Source: 3107 sp001483205
GTDB lineage: Bacteria > Pseudomonadota > Alphaproteobacteria > Rhodobacterales > Rhodobacteraceae
Assembly (NCBI GenBank): GCA_964291375.2
Contig: OZ219809.1
Coordinates: forward strand, 2,108,001 to 2,172,000
Direction: 5' to 3'
Length of the DNA: 64,000 nt
Positions 24,637 through 33,069 of the stretch are shown in pieces; the first letter of the stretch is position 1, and the number at the start of each line of letters is the position of its first letter. The translations under genes were made by a program, and so were the position numbers. The notes under the pieces were generated by a model. It ran no database searches, was not told the DNA's origin, and saw nothing but the letters and a program-made list of their open reading frames with translations.

Positions 24637-25019
24637 CATTCTATTTTGACAGGACGTTTGGCAAGCGCCTGCCCGGTGCTCTTAATCAACTCGGGCCACC
24701 GATGAAAATCGAATGGCATCAAAAACAGAAATTCGCTCAGAATATGCCGGACGATCAATGGATGTCGGTGGTGGGGCCGCGTGGTTGGGTGGTCATCTCT
24801 CAGGATCGCAAGTTTCATGTGAATAAAAATGAACTGCAAGCCATAAAACAGCACAATATCAAGTGCTTCTATTTTCCGTGCGCGAGTGATCCTTTGTGGG
24901 AATCACTGGGTTACTTTGTGAGACGGCACAAAAAAATGATGGATATTGCATCGAGCAAAGCTGCGCCGTTTATTTTTGATCTGAAAAAGAATGGTCAGTT
25001 TTACAAGGTCAGCCTATGA
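24624..25019 (+). CDS. VapC45-like PIN-domain toxin
   Basis: 131 residues fitting the VapC45-type PIN-like family: FYFDRTFGKRLPGALNQLG at the N-terminus (Asp in FDR as the first acidic residue), MPDDQWMSVVGPRGWVVISQDRKF in the middle (DD and QDRK supply further acidic residues), and a basic C-terminal region (RRHKKMMDIASSK). PIN toxins are Mg-dependent RNases that usually cleave tRNA or rRNA; the target here is unknown. Its start lies inside the end of the antitoxin gene, the usual overlapping TA layout. Low GC compared with the convergent smr gene downstream supports acquisition as a unit. Confidence 0.8.
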   Translation: MAALTFYFDRTFGKRLPGALNQLGPPMKIEWHQKQKFAQNMPDDQWMSVVGPRGWVVISQDRKFHVNKNELQAIKQHNIKCFYFPCASDPLWESLGYFVRRHKKMMDIASSKAAPFIFDLKKNGQFYKVSL

Positions 25020-25074
25020 ACAAGGCCCGGCCCGATAAGCCACGTCCCGCCCTCTCACCCATAACGCCCAAAAA

Positions 25075-25710
25075 TCACTCCCCGCCTCTGTTCCGCCGCA
25101 GATAGACATAATACGCCCCGTCGCCCCCATGTCTGCGATGCGCGGGCGAGACCTGCAACACCACCGGGCGCAGGGGGCCGGAGCGCAACCACTCCGGCAC
25201 CTGATGCCGCAGCACCCCGCGCCGCTCCGGGATCGGCCCGGCATCACCGGCAACCCTGCCCTTACCGGTGATCACCAGCACCAAACGCCTGCCCGCGCCA
25301 TGGGCCTTCAGCACAAAACCGGTCAGCGCCGGGCGGGCGCGGGCCAGGGTCATGCCGTGCAGGTCAATCCGCGCCTCGGGTTCGATCCGGCCTTTCGACA
25401 GCCTGCCGAACACCCTCGCATCCATCTGCACCGGCTGACGGGCCAGGCTCTCGGCAATCGACGGCGAAAGGTGAACGCCCGACGGGGACGACGGGCGGCT
25501 GCGCGACCCGATGGTGAAGGGATCAATGGGGTCCGGCGGTTTTGGCGCGTTCCTGGCCGGGGGCGGGGCGTCTTTGTCCCCGTCTTCGCCCGGCGGATCA
25601 AATGCCGCACGCGAAAACCCCTTCGCCGAAACCGGCCTGGCCGAGGCCGCCACCCGCCGCCACAACTCCAGCTCATCAGGGCGCGGCACCCGGCGCTTGC
25701 GCGGCATCAT
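25075..25710 (-). CDS. Smr-domain protein
   Basis: 211 residues. The C-terminal Smr domain (about 110-200) carries ARIDLHGMTLARARPALTGFV and LVLVITGKGR, with GVLRHQVPEWL and the end AYYVYLRRNR; the N-terminal half is Pro/Lys-rich and probably disordered. Smr domains in MutS2 and similar proteins have DNA- or RNA-nicking activity; function of small Rhodobacterales members is unproven. The start overlaps the mltA stop (ATGA), giving a leftward tim44-like - mltA - smr operon, a conserved order in this lineage. Confidence 0.9.
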   Translation of the reverse strand: MMPRKRRVPRPDELELWRRVAASARPVSAKGFSRAAFDPPGEDGDKDAPPPARNAPKPPDPIDPFTIGSRSRPSSPSGVHLSPSIAESLARQPVQMDARVFGRLSKGRIEPEARIDLHGMTLARARPALTGFVLKAHGAGRRLVLVITGKGRVAGDAGPIPERRGVLRHQVPEWLRSGPLRPVVLQVSPAHRRHGGDGAYYVYLRRNRGGE

Positions 25711-26738
25711 ACGCCCTCCGGCACCAGGCGGAACGCCACCCGGATCGGCAGCAGCATCACCATCCGCCCGCCATCCCGCACCCGCCGGGCGGCCATCCCC
25801 GCCCGCTCGCCGGACCCGAAAAAGATGTCGGCCCGCTGCGCCCCCCGGATCGCCGAACCGGTATCCTGCGCCACCATCAGCCGGTTCATCGGCTGCCCGC
25901 CCCGCTTTTCCACCCACACCGGCGCACCAAGCGGCACATGGGCCGGATCAACCGCCACCGTGCGCAGCGCCGTCACCGACCGGTTCATCGCCCCGAGCGG
26001 CCCCTTGTCCTCAGCCACCTGCACCCGGCGAAAGAACACATAAGACGGGTTATGCCGCAACAACGCAGGCCCGGCGACGGGGTTGCGCCGCACCCAGCTT
26101 TGGATCACCCGGGCCGAAACCTGATGGGGGCGATAGGTGCCCCGGCGCACCAGTTCAGCCCCGACAGACCGATAGGGCCGCCCGTTCTCACCCCCATAGC
26201 CGACACGGATGACCCCACCGTCCGGCAGCCTGACCCGGCCAGACCCCTGTATCTGAAGGAAAAATAATTCGACCGGATCATCAACCCAGCAGATTTCCAG
26301 CCCCCGGCCCTTCAGCGCATTGCCGGTTTCGATCTCTGCCCGTGTCAGCCACGCCCCGCTTGCCTCGGGCGGCTTGCGATACAGCGGATAGCGATAGCGC
26401 GCCGTGGGGGTCAGGGAACCGCGCAACTCCGGCTCAAAATACCCGGTGAACCGGGCGGGCGCGCCATCCTCGGCCAGCACCGGGCGAAAGAAAAGCTCAA
26501 AGAATGTCCGTGCATCCGGGCGCATCCCGGCAAAGGCGCAGAGCGGCCCCCATTCCTCTGCGTCCATATCGCCGCAGGTCTCGAGAAATGCCGTCAGCGC
26601 CGCGTCATGGTCATCATCCTTCCAGCCGGACAGATCGCTGAAATCGAGAAGGGAGTATTCTGTCCCGGCGGCCAGGGCCGGGGCGGGGGCGACCCCGACA
26701 CAGACCGCCAGAGCACCGAGCCACAGACGCGCCCGCAT
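25707..26738 (-). CDS. mltA: Membrane-bound lytic murein transglycosylase A
   Basis: 343 residues with a Sec-type signal peptide (MRARLWLGALAVCVGVAPAPALA); no lipobox is seen, so it may be periplasmic rather than a lipoprotein. The MltA domain is recognisable from FTGYFEPELRGS, FFLQIQGSGRVRLPDG and RVGYGGENGRPYRS. The C-terminal 3D domain reads VAQDTGSAIRGAQRADIFFGSG, containing the catalytic Asp. It cleaves peptidoglycan glycan strands to 1,6-anhydromuropeptides. It overlaps the upstream tim44-like gene by one base (TAATG) and the downstream smr gene by four. Confidence 0.94.
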   Translation of the reverse strand: MRARLWLGALAVCVGVAPAPALAAGTEYSLLDFSDLSGWKDDDHDAALTAFLETCGDMDAEEWGPLCAFAGMRPDARTFFELFFRPVLAEDGAPARFTGYFEPELRGSLTPTARYRYPLYRKPPEASGAWLTRAEIETGNALKGRGLEICWVDDPVELFFLQIQGSGRVRLPDGGVIRVGYGGENGRPYRSVGAELVRRGTYRPHQVSARVIQSWVRRNPVAGPALLRHNPSYVFFRRVQVAEDKGPLGAMNRSVTALRTVAVDPAHVPLGAPVWVEKRGGQPMNRLMVAQDTGSAIRGAQRADIFFGSGERAGMAARRVRDGGRMVMLLPIRVAFRLVPEGV

Positions 26739-27397
26739 TATTCCCCGGTCGCAACCAGTTGCCAGTTCGGATCATCCGCCCCGATCCTGCGGGCAAATGT
26801 CCAGATGTCTTTCTGGCGTTTGATCACCCCCGGATCGCCCTCAATGATCGTGCCGTCCTGATCGCGCACCACCGATGTCATCTCGCCGACAAAGCGCAGT
26901 CTGATCTCGCCCTCGCCGGTGGCCTTATCAAAATCGGCCCCGACCAGCGCCAGCTCCCGCACACCGATAAATTCGGCCTCGACGGTCAGGCCGCGCCGTT
27001 CCCGCTCTTCAATCACCCCGGCAAAGGTGTCATACACATCATCGGACAGAAACGGGCGCACCGGGTCCAGGTCGCCGTTCTCGAACGCCATCAGAATCAT
27101 CTCATACGCGCCGCGCGCCCCGTTCAGGAACTCGCTGATGTTCAGATCGGGTTCGGCCCGTTTCATGGCGTATAACGCTTCTGCGGCGGGGCTGTCCTCG
27201 TCCGCATGATCGGTGATGTCGCGATCCGGCCCGCCCTCGATCACCTCCAGCCCGCCCCGGCGCTGTTCGGGCGTGATGTCCTGCGGCATGACGGGCTTTT
27301 CATACCCCTCGCGCGTGCCCAGAACATTCCTCAGTTTCAGGATGAGAAAGACGGCTATACCGGCAAGAACCAGCAGTTGTATGGCGGAAGAGCTCAT
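26738..27397 (-). CDS. Tim44/TimA-family inner-membrane protein
   Basis: 219 residues: one N-terminal membrane anchor (IQLLVLAGIAVFLILKLRNVLG) and a C-terminal Tim44 domain (SEFLNGARGAYEMILMAFENGDLDPVRPFLSDDVYDTFAGVIEERE, then VRELALVGADF). Alphaproteobacterial members are related to mitochondrial Tim44 and are thought to act at the inner membrane; the role is not settled. The start at 27397 has AGGGGA upstream. It is first in the leftward operon with mltA and smr, divergent from fxsA. Confidence 0.9.
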   Translation of the reverse strand: MSSSAIQLLVLAGIAVFLILKLRNVLGTREGYEKPVMPQDITPEQRRGGLEVIEGGPDRDITDHADEDSPAAEALYAMKRAEPDLNISEFLNGARGAYEMILMAFENGDLDPVRPFLSDDVYDTFAGVIEERERRGLTVEAEFIGVRELALVGADFDKATGEGEIRLRFVGEMTSVVRDQDGTIIEGDPGVIKRQKDIWTFARRIGADDPNWQLVATGE

Positions 27398-27493
27398 CAG
27401 ATCCCCTTTTGGATGGTAATGGCTTCGGTCACTGCCTATGTAGAGGCTGGACGGGGGCAAGTCCACCCGCCCCTGTGGTCGAAAGGAGACACC

Positions 27494-27979
27494 ATGTGGC
27501 TGTTTTTCGCTTTCGTGGCGGTTCCGCTGATTGAAATTGCACTGTTCATCCGGTTGGGCGGTGCGATCGGGCTGTGGCCGACTCTGCTGATCGTGGTGCT
27601 GACCGCCGTCTTTGGTGCGTGGTTGGTGCGGGTGCAGGGGGCGGAAACCCTAGAGCGGCTGCGCGGCTCACTCCGCGACCTGCGCGACCCGACCGACCCC
27701 CTGGCCCATGGCGCGATGATCCTGTTTGCGGGCGCGTTGCTGCTGACGCCGGGGTTTTTCACCGACAGCATCGGTTTCCTGCTGCTTTTCCCGCATAGCC
27801 GCGCCCTTGTCTGGCGGTATCTGCGCACACGGGTGCAGGTGCGGGGCTTTTCGGTCGGCAATGGCCCGAAACGGCCGCAGGATTGGGCGGATGACCCCGA
27901 CACCATCGACGGCATTTTCGATGAGCTTCCGCCGGAAAAACACCCCACCCATGACACGTCGCGCCGGACCAGGCATTGA
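27494..27979 (+). CDS. fxsA: FxsA family membrane protein
   Basis: 161 residues. The FxsA core has LFFAFVAVPLIEIALFIRLGGAIGLWPTLLIVVLTAVFGAWLVR, then LAHGAMILFAGALLLTPGFFTDSIGFLLLFP, with a charged cytoplasmic tail. E. coli FxsA overproduction relieves F-plasmid exclusion of phage T7; the normal role is unknown. AAAGGAGAC gives a strong ribosome binding site for ATG 27494. It precedes secB, as in other Rhodobacterales. Confidence 0.92.
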   Translation: MWLFFAFVAVPLIEIALFIRLGGAIGLWPTLLIVVLTAVFGAWLVRVQGAETLERLRGSLRDLRDPTDPLAHGAMILFAGALLLTPGFFTDSIGFLLLFPHSRALVWRYLRTRVQVRGFSVGNGPKRPQDWADDPDTIDGIFDELPPEKHPTHDTSRRTRH

Positions 27980-28053
27980 GGCGGGCCGGGCATTCTGTTA
28001 GACCCCCCGCCGTCAGATACCCGCGCGCAAACCATCGCTGTCAGGAGCCTTCC

Positions 28054-28575
28054 ATGACCGAAAAAACTAACACATCAGAACAGGCCACGGTCCCGAAAAC
28101 CGGGGCTGCCGCCACCGCAGGCCTGAAATTTCAGATTCTCGCCCAGTCGGTGCGTGATCTGTCCTTTGAAAACATTCTGGCCCAAAAGGGCATTCAGGCC
28201 ACGGCACAGCCCGATATTCGTGTTCAGGTCAATCTGGACGCCCGAAAACGCCCGGCAGATCATCAGTATGAAGTCGTCATGCTGTTTAAGATCGAGGCAA
28301 AGACCAAGGCCGACGGCACGCCGATGTTCCTGATGGAGATCGACTATAGCGGCGTCTTTCATATTGAGAACGCGCCGAAGGATCAGTTGCACCCGCTGTT
28401 GCTGATTGAATGCCCGCGGGTGTTGTTCCCGTTCGTGCGCCGCATCGTCCATGATGTGACCCGTGATGGCGGTTTTCCGCCGCTTAATGTTGAAATGATT
28501 GATTTTGCTCAGCTTTACCGGGGGGAGCTGGCCCGTCAGGCGCAGAAGGAAAAGGCGAATCAGCCGGTGTCCTGA
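28054..28575 (+). CDS. secB: Protein-export chaperone SecB
   Basis: Tetrameric cytosolic chaperone delivering preproteins to SecA. The 173-residue sequence has the SecB core QILAQSVRDLSFENILAQKG, VQVNLDARK, EIDYSGVFHIENAP, LLIECPRVLFPFVRRIVHDVTRDGGFPPLNVEMIDFAQLY. TCAGGAGCC precedes the ATG. It is convergent with dnaQ, whose repaired 3' end would overlap the secB stop region. Confidence 0.96.
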   Translation: MTEKTNTSEQATVPKTGAAATAGLKFQILAQSVRDLSFENILAQKGIQATAQPDIRVQVNLDARKRPADHQYEVVMLFKIEAKTKADGTPMFLMEIDYSGVFHIENAPKDQLHPLLLIECPRVLFPFVRRIVHDVTRDGGFPPLNVEMIDFAQLYRGELARQAQKEKANQPVS

Positions 28576-28644
28576 CTGAATTTCCGCCATAACGCGCCCG
28601 CGCCGAGCTTTTCGATAAATGCCGCGTGGGCGGCGGCCTCGGCG

Positions 28645-29310
28645 TCACTGATCCGGGGGGGCAGCGCGCGGGGGCGGCGTGCGGGGCGGTCGCCCGGCCC
28701 GGTGGTGTCCTGACCGGCGCGGGCGGTGCGGGCGGCCTGCGACAGGCCGAAAGTCGGGCTGCCGACCGCCGATCAGCTCCAGATACACCTCGGCCAGAAT
28801 TTCCGCATCCAGCAGCGCGCCGTGCAATATGCGGGCAGAATTGTCGATGTCAAACCGGCGGCAGAGCGCATCAAGCGACGCGGGCGAGCCGGGAAATTTC
28901 TCGCGCGCAAGCGCCAGTGTGTCAATGGCGCGGGCGGGCGGTATTGAGGGCAGTTTTGCCCAGCGCAGTTCCGCATTGAGGAATTTCATATCAAAGGCGG
29001 CGTTGTGGATCACCAGCCTTGCATCGCCCAGAAAATCGCGCAGCGCCGGGGCAATATCGGCAAAAACCGGCTTATCCGCCAGCGTCACCGCCCCCGGTTT
29101 CGGCTCTTCCGGCGGGTCAAGCAGATCAGGGCCGATACCGTGGATCGCGAACGCATCACCGGGCATCGCGCGCTCCGGGTTGATATACTGGTGATAGGTC
29201 TGGCCGGTCGGCACATGGTTGCGCAATTCCAGCGCGCCGATCTCGACAATCCGGTCTCCCCGGTCGGGATCAAGGCCGGTGGTTTCGGTATCCAGCACGA
29301 TTTCACGCAC
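28645..29310 (-). CDS. dnaQ: DNA polymerase III epsilon subunit (proofreading exonuclease), 3' end frameshifted
   Basis: DEDDh 3'-5' exonuclease of the replicative polymerase. Exo I LDTETTGLD, Exo II HNAAFDMKFLN and Exo III HGALLDAE are intact. After GGRQPDF the frame drifts into an Arg/Pro-rich tail. In the alternative frame GLSQAARTAR continues to the conserved epsilon C-terminus (AHAAFIEKLG, GALWRKFS), stopping at 28560-28562. One extra A in a run of three at 28750-28752 (+ strand) would cause this. The lost tail is the part that binds the alpha subunit. The GTG start at 29310 (MREIVLDTETTG) has AAGGA upstream; a TTG at 29331 is an alternative. It overlaps coaE by eight bases. Confidence 0.88.
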   Translation of the reverse strand: MREIVLDTETTGLDPDRGDRIVEIGALELRNHVPTGQTYHQYINPERAMPGDAFAIHGIGPDLLDPPEEPKPGAVTLADKPVFADIAPALRDFLGDARLVIHNAAFDMKFLNAELRWAKLPSIPPARAIDTLALAREKFPGSPASLDALCRRFDIDNSARILHGALLDAEILAEVYLELIGGRQPDFRPVAGRPHRPRRSGHHRAGRPPRTPPPRAAPPDQ

Positions 29311-29908
29311 GGTCAATCCTTTTTCTGACAAGTTTCAGCACATCCTGCACGGCGCGCCGGGCGCTGTCCATGGCCATCGTGCAGATGACATGATCGGCCC
29401 GTGCGCGTTTTTCGGCGTCAGGCATCTGGCTGGCAAGCAGCCGTTCAAACAGCTCTTCGCTCATGCCGGGGCGGGCAAGCACACGAGCGCGCTGAAGCTC
29501 CGCCGGGGCAGAGACGACAATAACGGTATCCACCCCGGCATCGGCCCCGGTCTCGAACAACAGCGGAATGTCGAGCAGGATGATCGCGGCGCGGCTTCGG
29601 GCGATGAAATCCGCCCGGTCCTGTGCGACCAGCGGGTGAACCACCTGTTCAATGCGCCGCAGCGCCGCGCCGTCCTCTGCAATCCGGGCTTTCAGGACAT
29701 CCCGGTTGACCGCCCCATCTGTGACCGCATCGGGGAACAGCGCGCGCAAGGGGACGACCGCCGCGCCACCCGCGCTATAGAGACGGCGCACCGCAGCATC
29801 CGCATCCCAGACCGGAACGCCCTCATCGGCGAACATCCGCGCGGTGGTGGATTTGCCCATGCCGACAGAACCGGTCAGCCCGATCAGGAATGGCCGCGTC
29901 ATGTTCAT
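29303..29908 (-). CDS. coaE: Dephospho-CoA kinase
   Basis: Last step of coenzyme A synthesis: phosphorylates the 3'-OH of dephospho-CoA. The 201-residue product has the P-loop IGLTGSVGMGKSTTARMF, then VWDADAAVRRLY, VVHPLVAQDR, IILLDIPLLFETG and VVSAPAELQRARVLAR, as in the family. The start overlaps the aroE stop (ATGA); an internal ATG two codons later is possible. The leftward aroE-coaE-dnaQ order is a conserved alphaproteobacterial block. Confidence 0.95.
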   Translation of the reverse strand: MNMTRPFLIGLTGSVGMGKSTTARMFADEGVPVWDADAAVRRLYSAGGAAVVPLRALFPDAVTDGAVNRDVLKARIAEDGAALRRIEQVVHPLVAQDRADFIARSRAAIILLDIPLLFETGADAGVDTVIVVSAPAELQRARVLARPGMSEELFERLLASQMPDAEKRARADHVICTMAMDSARRAVQDVLKLVRKRIDRA

Positions 29909-30741
29909 ATGCGCAAAATCGCCCCGCGCGCGGCTTCATCGACCTCGGGCCGCACGCCGAACCAGCGCTCAAAACCGGGCACCGCCTGATGCAGCAACAT
30001 GCCAAGCCCGTCAACCACCTGACAGCCCGCAGCGCGCGCCGCCTTCAGAAACCCGGTCTCAAGCGGGGTATACACCAGGTCCGTCACCACCATGCCCGGT
30101 TTCAGCCCGTCAAGAGGCGCGCGGAAATCCGGCATCCCCTGCATCCCCAGAGAGGTCGCATTGACGACGGTCACCGCATCATCGATCATATTTCCGGCGG
30201 CAATCCAGTCCACCACACAGACCTTGGCCCCGAACTCGACCCGCATTGCCTCGGCCCGCGCCTGTGTCCGGTTCGAGAGGCGTATTTCCGGCGCGCCTGC
30301 CTCAATAAGCGACGCAATCACCGCCCGCGCCGCCCCGCCCGCGCCGAAAATCGCGGCAGGCCCGGTTTGCGGCTGCCAGTCCGGTGCGCCCCGACGCAGG
30401 TTCTCGGTAAAACCGTAACCATCTGTATTATCTGCATAAATGTGGCCATCATCCTGAAAGACCAGCGTATTGGCAGAACCGATCAGCGCCGCACGATCCG
30501 TCACCATATCCGCGAGCTCCAGCACCTTTTCCTTGTGCGGGATGGTGACATTGAGGCCGACGAATCCCATCCGGGGCAACGCGCGGATCACCTGTTTGAA
30601 GGCGTCCCGGCCAACCTCCATCGGGATGTAATGACCACGAATGCCATGGGTTTTCAGCCAGTGCCCATGAAGCGCGGGCGATTTGCTGTGGCCGACGGGC
30701 GACCCGATCACACCGGCAAGGGGGATTTTGTTCTGGCTCAT
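29905..30741 (-). CDS. aroE: Shikimate dehydrogenase
   Basis: NADP-dependent reduction of 3-dehydroshikimate to shikimate. 278 residues from ATG 30741 (MSQNKIPLAGVIGSPVGHSKSP, the AroE N-terminus). Other motifs: GLNVTIPHKEKV (catalytic Lys), ADNTDGYGF (catalytic Asp), the NADP loop IFGAGGAARAVIASL with SNRTQAR, and DLVYTPLETGFL with DGLGMLLHQAVPGFERWFG near the end. Longer upstream frames enter the intergenic region and are rejected. Maf and the PpsR/DUF299 protein, often next to aroE in related genomes, are absent here. Confidence 0.95.
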   Translation of the reverse strand: MSQNKIPLAGVIGSPVGHSKSPALHGHWLKTHGIRGHYIPMEVGRDAFKQVIRALPRMGFVGLNVTIPHKEKVLELADMVTDRAALIGSANTLVFQDDGHIYADNTDGYGFTENLRRGAPDWQPQTGPAAIFGAGGAARAVIASLIEAGAPEIRLSNRTQARAEAMRVEFGAKVCVVDWIAAGNMIDDAVTVVNATSLGMQGMPDFRAPLDGLKPGMVVTDLVYTPLETGFLKAARAAGCQVVDGLGMLLHQAVPGFERWFGVRPEVDEAARGAILRI

Positions 30742-31219
30742 TGCGGACGCACTCCTTGGACCAGAGGATAGGACAGAACCCCGGACGCTGGCAACGGCTT
30801 GTGGAGAAGTCATCGAAAAAGGCAGGGATAGGAGGCCGGGTTTCGGGGCGGATTGCGCGGGGGGCCGGAAAATCCATGCGGTTACCCTTGAATCGCCCCC
30901 GATAGCCGGTGATTTGCAGTCTCTTTCCACTGTGGGAAAGGAAAACTCCGGGGCCGGGGAAAGGCAGGATGATCAACAGGCCGGGTTGTGATTTCCCACA
31001 GGTTTCTGCGCCGGAAAATTTTTGCCAACTCACTGTTTTACAATGTGAAATTTTATCCCTGTTGATATGTCTGCTGATGATTTACCCTCACCGCCAGTTC
31101 CTGAACAACCTTGTGCAAAAGCATTTGATCCCCGGTTTCTGCCCCCCCAGAAAAAACATCATCCCTTTTTCTCTCTTTTTCTTTATGAAGGATAACGGGG
31201 GTGGTCAGGAAAGGATGAT
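30742..31219. other. Candidate chromosome origin region (aroE-hemJ intergenic)
   Basis: 478 bases with no supported gene and an AT-richer core (about 31010-31080, including AAAATTTTTGCC and GTGAAATTTTATCCC). 9-mers resembling the DnaA box TTATCCACA occur as TTCTCCACA (30808-30800, minus), TTTCCCACA (30939-30931, minus; 30992-31000, plus) and TTTTGCACA (31120-31112, minus). One GANTC site is at 30890. In several alphaproteobacteria the origin lies in the aroE/hemE neighbourhood close to rho-mnmE-mnmG-rsmG-parAB, which here starts immediately downstream. None of the boxes is perfect, so this is a positional inference. Confidence 0.4.
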
Positions 31220-31672
31220 ATGATCGGGTTTTTGTCAGAAGTGTATCCGTGGATCAGGGCGTTCCATGTGATTGCGGTGATCGCGTGGATGGCAGGGCTG
31301 TTCTATCTGCCGAGGCTGTTCGTCTATCATGCGGAAAACGCGCCGCCCGGATCAGATACTGATGCCCTGTTTCAGATCATGGAATTGCGCCTGCTGCGGT
31401 TGATTATGAACCCGGCGATGATCGCCACATGGGTTTTCGGCCTGTGCCTGGTGTTTACCCCCGGCGTCATTGACTGGACAGCGATTTGGCCGTGGACAAA
31501 AACCGCCGGGGTGCTGGCGATGACCTGGTTCCACCATTGGCTGGGGCGGCGGCGCAAGGATTTCGCCCGTGGCCAAAATACGCGCCCCGGCCGCACCTAC
31601 CGGCTGATGAACGAGCTGCCGACCGTCCTTCTGATCATAATCGTGGTCTCAGTCATTGTCCGCCCCGGCTGA
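31220..31672 (+). CDS. hemJ: Protoporphyrinogen oxidase HemJ (UPF0093)
   Basis: 150-residue membrane protein with four hydrophobic helices; HemJ oxidises protoporphyrinogen IX to protoporphyrin IX in many alphaproteobacteria lacking HemG/HemY. Motifs: WIRAFHVIAVIAWMAGLFYLPRLFVYHAE (conserved His in FHV), LRLIMNPAMIATWVFGL, and LAMTWFHHWLGRRRKDF with RLMNELPTVLLIIIV. AGGAAAGGATGAT precedes ATG 31220. It lies upstream of rho, its usual place. Confidence 0.93.
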   Translation: MIGFLSEVYPWIRAFHVIAVIAWMAGLFYLPRLFVYHAENAPPGSDTDALFQIMELRLLRLIMNPAMIATWVFGLCLVFTPGVIDWTAIWPWTKTAGVLAMTWFHHWLGRRRKDFARGQNTRPGRTYRLMNELPTVLLIIIVVSVIVRPG

Positions 31673-31779
31673 GGGGAATTGACTCGAGACCACAAACCCC
31701 TTATGAGACCGGGATGTGGCGGTCCCGCCACGGAAACCCCCCTTGTGAACGATACGGAGAGGCCCGGATCAGGGCCGCT

Positions 31780-33060
31780 ATGCCTGACATGACCCAAGAC
31801 AGTCTGTCCCTTGCCGACCTGAAAGCCCATTCCGCCAAAGACCTGCTGTCGATGGCCGAAACGCTGGAGATCGAGAATGCCTCGACCATGCGCAAGGGCG
31901 AAATGATGTTCCAGATTCTCCGTGAACGCGCCGAAGAGGGCTGGGAAATCTTCGGCGACGGGGTGCTGGAGGTGCTTCAGGACGGTTTCGGCTTTCTGCG
32001 CTCACCAGAGGCCAATTATCTGCCCGGCCCGGATGACATCTATATCTCGCCCGACATCATCAAGCGGTTTTCGCTCCGCACCGGCGATACGGTCGAGGGC
32101 GTCATCCATGCCCCGCGCGAGGGCGAAAACTATTTTGGCCTGACCAAGGTGACAAAGATCAATTTCGGCGCGCCGGAACAGGCCCGCCACAAGGTCAGCT
32201 TTGACAACCTGACGCCGCTCTACCCGGATCAGCGCATAAAACTGGAGATCGAAAACCCGGCCGTCAAAGACCGCTCGGCGCGAATCATTGATCTGGTGGC
32301 CCCGATCGGCAAAGGCCAGCGTTCGCTGATCGTCGCCCCCCCCCGCACCGGCAAGACCGTCCTGTTGCAGAACATCGCCCATTCGATTGAGACCAACCAC
32401 CCCGAATGTTATCTGATCGTCCTGCTGATCGATGAGCGCCCCGAAGAGGTGACCGACATGCAGCGTTCGGTCAAGGGCGAGGTCATTTCCTCGACTTTCG
32501 ACGAACCCGCCACCCGCCATGTCGCCGTTTCCGAAATGGTGATCGAAAAGGCCAAGCGGCTGGTCGAGCACAAACGCGATGTCGTGATTCTGCTTGATTC
32601 GATCACCCGTCTGGGCCGGGCCTTCAACACCGTCGTGCCGTCCTCTGGCAAGGTTCTGACCGGCGGGGTGGACGCCAATGCGCTGCAACGCCCGAAACGG
32701 TTTTTCGGTGCCGCCCGCAATATCGAGGAAGGCGGGTCGCTGACCATCATTTCCACCGCGCTGATTGATACCGGCAGCCGCATGGATGAGGTGATCTTTG
32801 AGGAGTTCAAAGGCACCGGCAACTCGGAAATCGTGCTTGACCGGAAAGTCGCCGACAAACGGGTGTTCCCGGCCATCGACATTCTGAAATCGGGGACGCG
32901 GAAAGAAGACCTGCTGATCGAGAAAGGCGATCTGCAAAAGACCTTCGTTCTGCGGCGGATTCTGAACCCGATGGGGGCGACGGATTCGATTGAATTTCTG
33001 CTGTCCAAGCTGAAACAGACCAAGACCAATGCGGAATTTTTCGACTCCATGAACGCATAA
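31780..33060 (+). CDS. rho: Transcription termination factor Rho
   Basis: Hexameric RNA helicase that ends transcription at Rho-dependent terminators. 426 residues: N-terminal Rho_N helical domain (LADLKAHSAKDLLSMAE), cold-shock RNA-binding domain (EGWEIFGDGVLEVLQDGFGFLRSPEANYLPGPDDIYIS), then the RecA-like ATPase with Walker A IVAPPRTGKTVLLQ (~185), LIDERPEEVTDM, Q-loop VPSSGKVLTGGVD and ILDSITRLGRAFN-type sequence. ATG 31780 has AGGG six bases upstream; ATG 31789 is an in-frame alternative. Length and motifs are normal. Confidence 0.96.
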   Translation: MPDMTQDSLSLADLKAHSAKDLLSMAETLEIENASTMRKGEMMFQILRERAEEGWEIFGDGVLEVLQDGFGFLRSPEANYLPGPDDIYISPDIIKRFSLRTGDTVEGVIHAPREGENYFGLTKVTKINFGAPEQARHKVSFDNLTPLYPDQRIKLEIENPAVKDRSARIIDLVAPIGKGQRSLIVAPPRTGKTVLLQNIAHSIETNHPECYLIVLLIDERPEEVTDMQRSVKGEVISSTFDEPATRHVAVSEMVIEKAKRLVEHKRDVVILLDSITRLGRAFNTVVPSSGKVLTGGVDANALQRPKRFFGAARNIEEGGSLTIISTALIDTGSRMDEVIFEEFKGTGNSEIVLDRKVADKRVFPAIDILKSGTRKEDLLIEKGDLQKTFVLRRILNPMGATDSIEFLLSKLKQTKTNAEFFDSMNA

Positions 33061-33069
33061 CTCTCTGTA

